The notes beneath the pieces were generated by a model. It did not search any database and was not told the origin of the DNA. It worked only from the letters and a program-made list of their open reading frames with translations. A program made the translations under genes and the position numbers. Below, in pieces: positions 63,245 through 64,000 of a stretch of 64,000 nt of DNA. This DNA is from Candidatus Eiseniibacteriota bacterium (GTDB taxonomy: Bacteria; Eisenbacteria; RBG-16-71-46). The stretch spans positions 1-64,000 of the forward strand of contig JADJLL010000016.1 in the NCBI GenBank assembly GCA_016710095.1. Reading direction: 5' to 3'. The stretch's first letter is position 1, and the number at the start of each line of letters is the position of its first letter.

Positions 63245-64000
63245 ATGAGTCTACGAAAGCTGCTTCAGTCCACGCTGCTCGCGCTCGTCGCCCTCACGGT
63301 GCTCGCGAGCGCCGGCTGGGCGCTCACGGCGCAGCCGATTCCCGGCGAAGTCATCGTGAAGTATCGCGCGGGCACGACGAACGCCCGTCGCGACCAGGTG
63401 ATGTCGCTCCTTTCGAACGTCCAGCGCCGGCGCGACTTCTCGTTCATCCGCGCCGAGCTCGTGAAGTCGAGCGGCATGTCGACCGAGCAGATGCTCACCG
63501 CGCTCCGCCGCGATCCGAGCGTCGAGTACGCCGAACCGAACTACCGCATCACCATGGACGTCGTGCCGAACGACCCGCGCTTCGCGGAGCTCTACGGCAT
63601 GCGCAACACGGGGCAGACCGGCGGCACCGCCGGCGCCGACATCCGCGCGACGAACGCGTGGGACGTGTTCACCGGTGATCCGGCGCTGAAGATCGGCATC
63701 ATCGACACGGGCGTCGACTACAACCATCCCGATCTCACCGCGAACGTCTGGACGAACCCCGGTGAAGTGGCGGGCAACGGCATCGACGACGACGGCAACG
63801 GCTACGTGGACGACGTGCACGGCTACGACGTCGTGAACAACGACGGCGACCCGATGGACGACAACGGCCACGGTTCGCACTGCGCGGGCACGATCGCCGG
63901 CGTGGGCAACAACGGCGTCGGCGTCACGGGTGTGAACTGGCACGCGAGCGTCATCGGCATCAAGTTCCTCGACGCTTCCGGCTCGGGCAGCACCGAAGGC
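63245..64000 (+). CDS. Secreted subtilisin-like serine protease (S8), 3' end outside window
   Basis: First 252 residues of a larger protease. Signal peptide at 1-26 (LLALVALTVLASAGWALT). A fervidolysin-type propeptide spans about 30-105 (IPGEVIVKYRAGTTNARRDQ to SVEYAEPNYRITM). The catalytic domain shows the Asp motif IGIIDTGVDYNHPDL and the His motif NGHGSHCAGTIAGV; the Ser motif lies beyond the window. GNGIDDDGNGYVDDVHGYD is an acidic, probably calcium-binding insert common in subtilases of the FCB group. A C-terminal sorting domain is expected but not visible. Confidence 0.94.
   Translation, partial: MSLRKLLQSTLLALVALTVLASAGWALTAQPIPGEVIVKYRAGTTNARRDQVMSLLSNVQRRRDFSFIRAELVKSSGMSTEQMLTALRRDPSVEYAEPNYRITMDVVPNDPRFAELYGMRNTGQTGGTAGADIRATNAWDVFTGDPALKIGIIDTGVDYNHPDLTANVWTNPGEVAGNGIDDDGNGYVDDVHGYDVVNNDGDPMDDNGHGSHCAGTIAGVGNNGVGVTGVNWHASVIGIKFLDASGSGSTEG

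Overview
The window is GC-rich bacterial DNA (by eye around 70% GC), almost entirely coded on the + strand, with very short spacers and many ATGA/GTGA stop-start overlaps. Several traits point to a Gram-negative-type member of the FCB side of the bacterial tree, Candidatus Eisenbacteria-like: secreted proteins ending in FlgD/T9SS-type C-terminal Ig-like domains, a Reg_prop propeller protein, DUF2723 and YfhO membrane proteins, heptose-activation genes, and a MurE with the meso-diaminopimelate DNPR motif. The taxonomic placement is inference; no rRNA is present.

Layout. 1-3732: 3' part of a surface protein with eleven 74-residue InlB-B-like repeats, then FN3-like, dockerin-like, cohesin-like and C-terminal sorting domains. 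3819-4538 (-): a Crp/Fnr-family regulator. 4731-4806: tRNA-Lys(UUU). 5035-7098: zinc-finger anti-sigma-like protein, YchF-like P-loop protein, small outer-membrane-like protein. 7112-8789: a GT-C membrane glycosyltransferase. 8822-13770: promoter, FMN riboswitch, terminator and the riboflavin operon ribD-ribE-ribBA-ribH, coupled to nusB and a metallophosphoesterase. 13788-43761: a surface-glycan/glycoprotein region of about 25 genes (GT4 and GT2 transferases, methyltransferases, epimerase, HddA/HddC heptose activation, Wzx-like flippase, asparagine synthetase-like amidotransferase, Dol-P-Man-synthase-like enzyme, DUF2723, YfhO and other GT-C-type proteins, a FemAB/GNAT protein, a secreted propeller protein). 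43836-62485: the dcw division and cell-wall cluster, mraZ-STAS-rsmH-ftsL-ftsI(PASTA)-murE-murF-mraY-murD-ftsW-murG-murC-ftsQ-ftsA-ftsZ-TPR, headed by a promoter and a five-unit MraZ operator. 62557-62775 (-): rpmB. 63245-64000: start of a secreted subtilisin-like protease cut by the window end.

How the genes work together. The riboflavin block is a complete FMN-controlled pathway. From 9122 to 43761 I see no gap longer than about 30 nt, so riboswitch-initiated transcripts could in principle run on into glycan genes. In the glycan region two enzymes of the polyprenyl-phosphate-sugar synthase type (20315-21256, 35683-36399) could feed several membrane transferases, including a DUF2723+TPR protein with the layout of eukaryotic TMEM260 O-mannosyltransferase. 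With Ig-like secreted proteins in the same window, this suggests a bacterial protein-glycosylation system, the most interesting hypothesis here. The dcw cluster supplies meso-DAP peptidoglycan precursors and the divisome; murB and ddl are absent from it.

Caution: single-base frameshifts are visible in the repeat gene, the 7112 GT-C gene, ribD, the 26661 methyltransferase, the 30035 asparagine synthetase and mraY. Where a clear end can be assigned, a one-base change restores a family-typical length, and mraY is essential, so these are probably sequence or assembly errors. They create false fusions (MraY-MurD, methyltransferase-glycosyltransferase, AsnB run-on).
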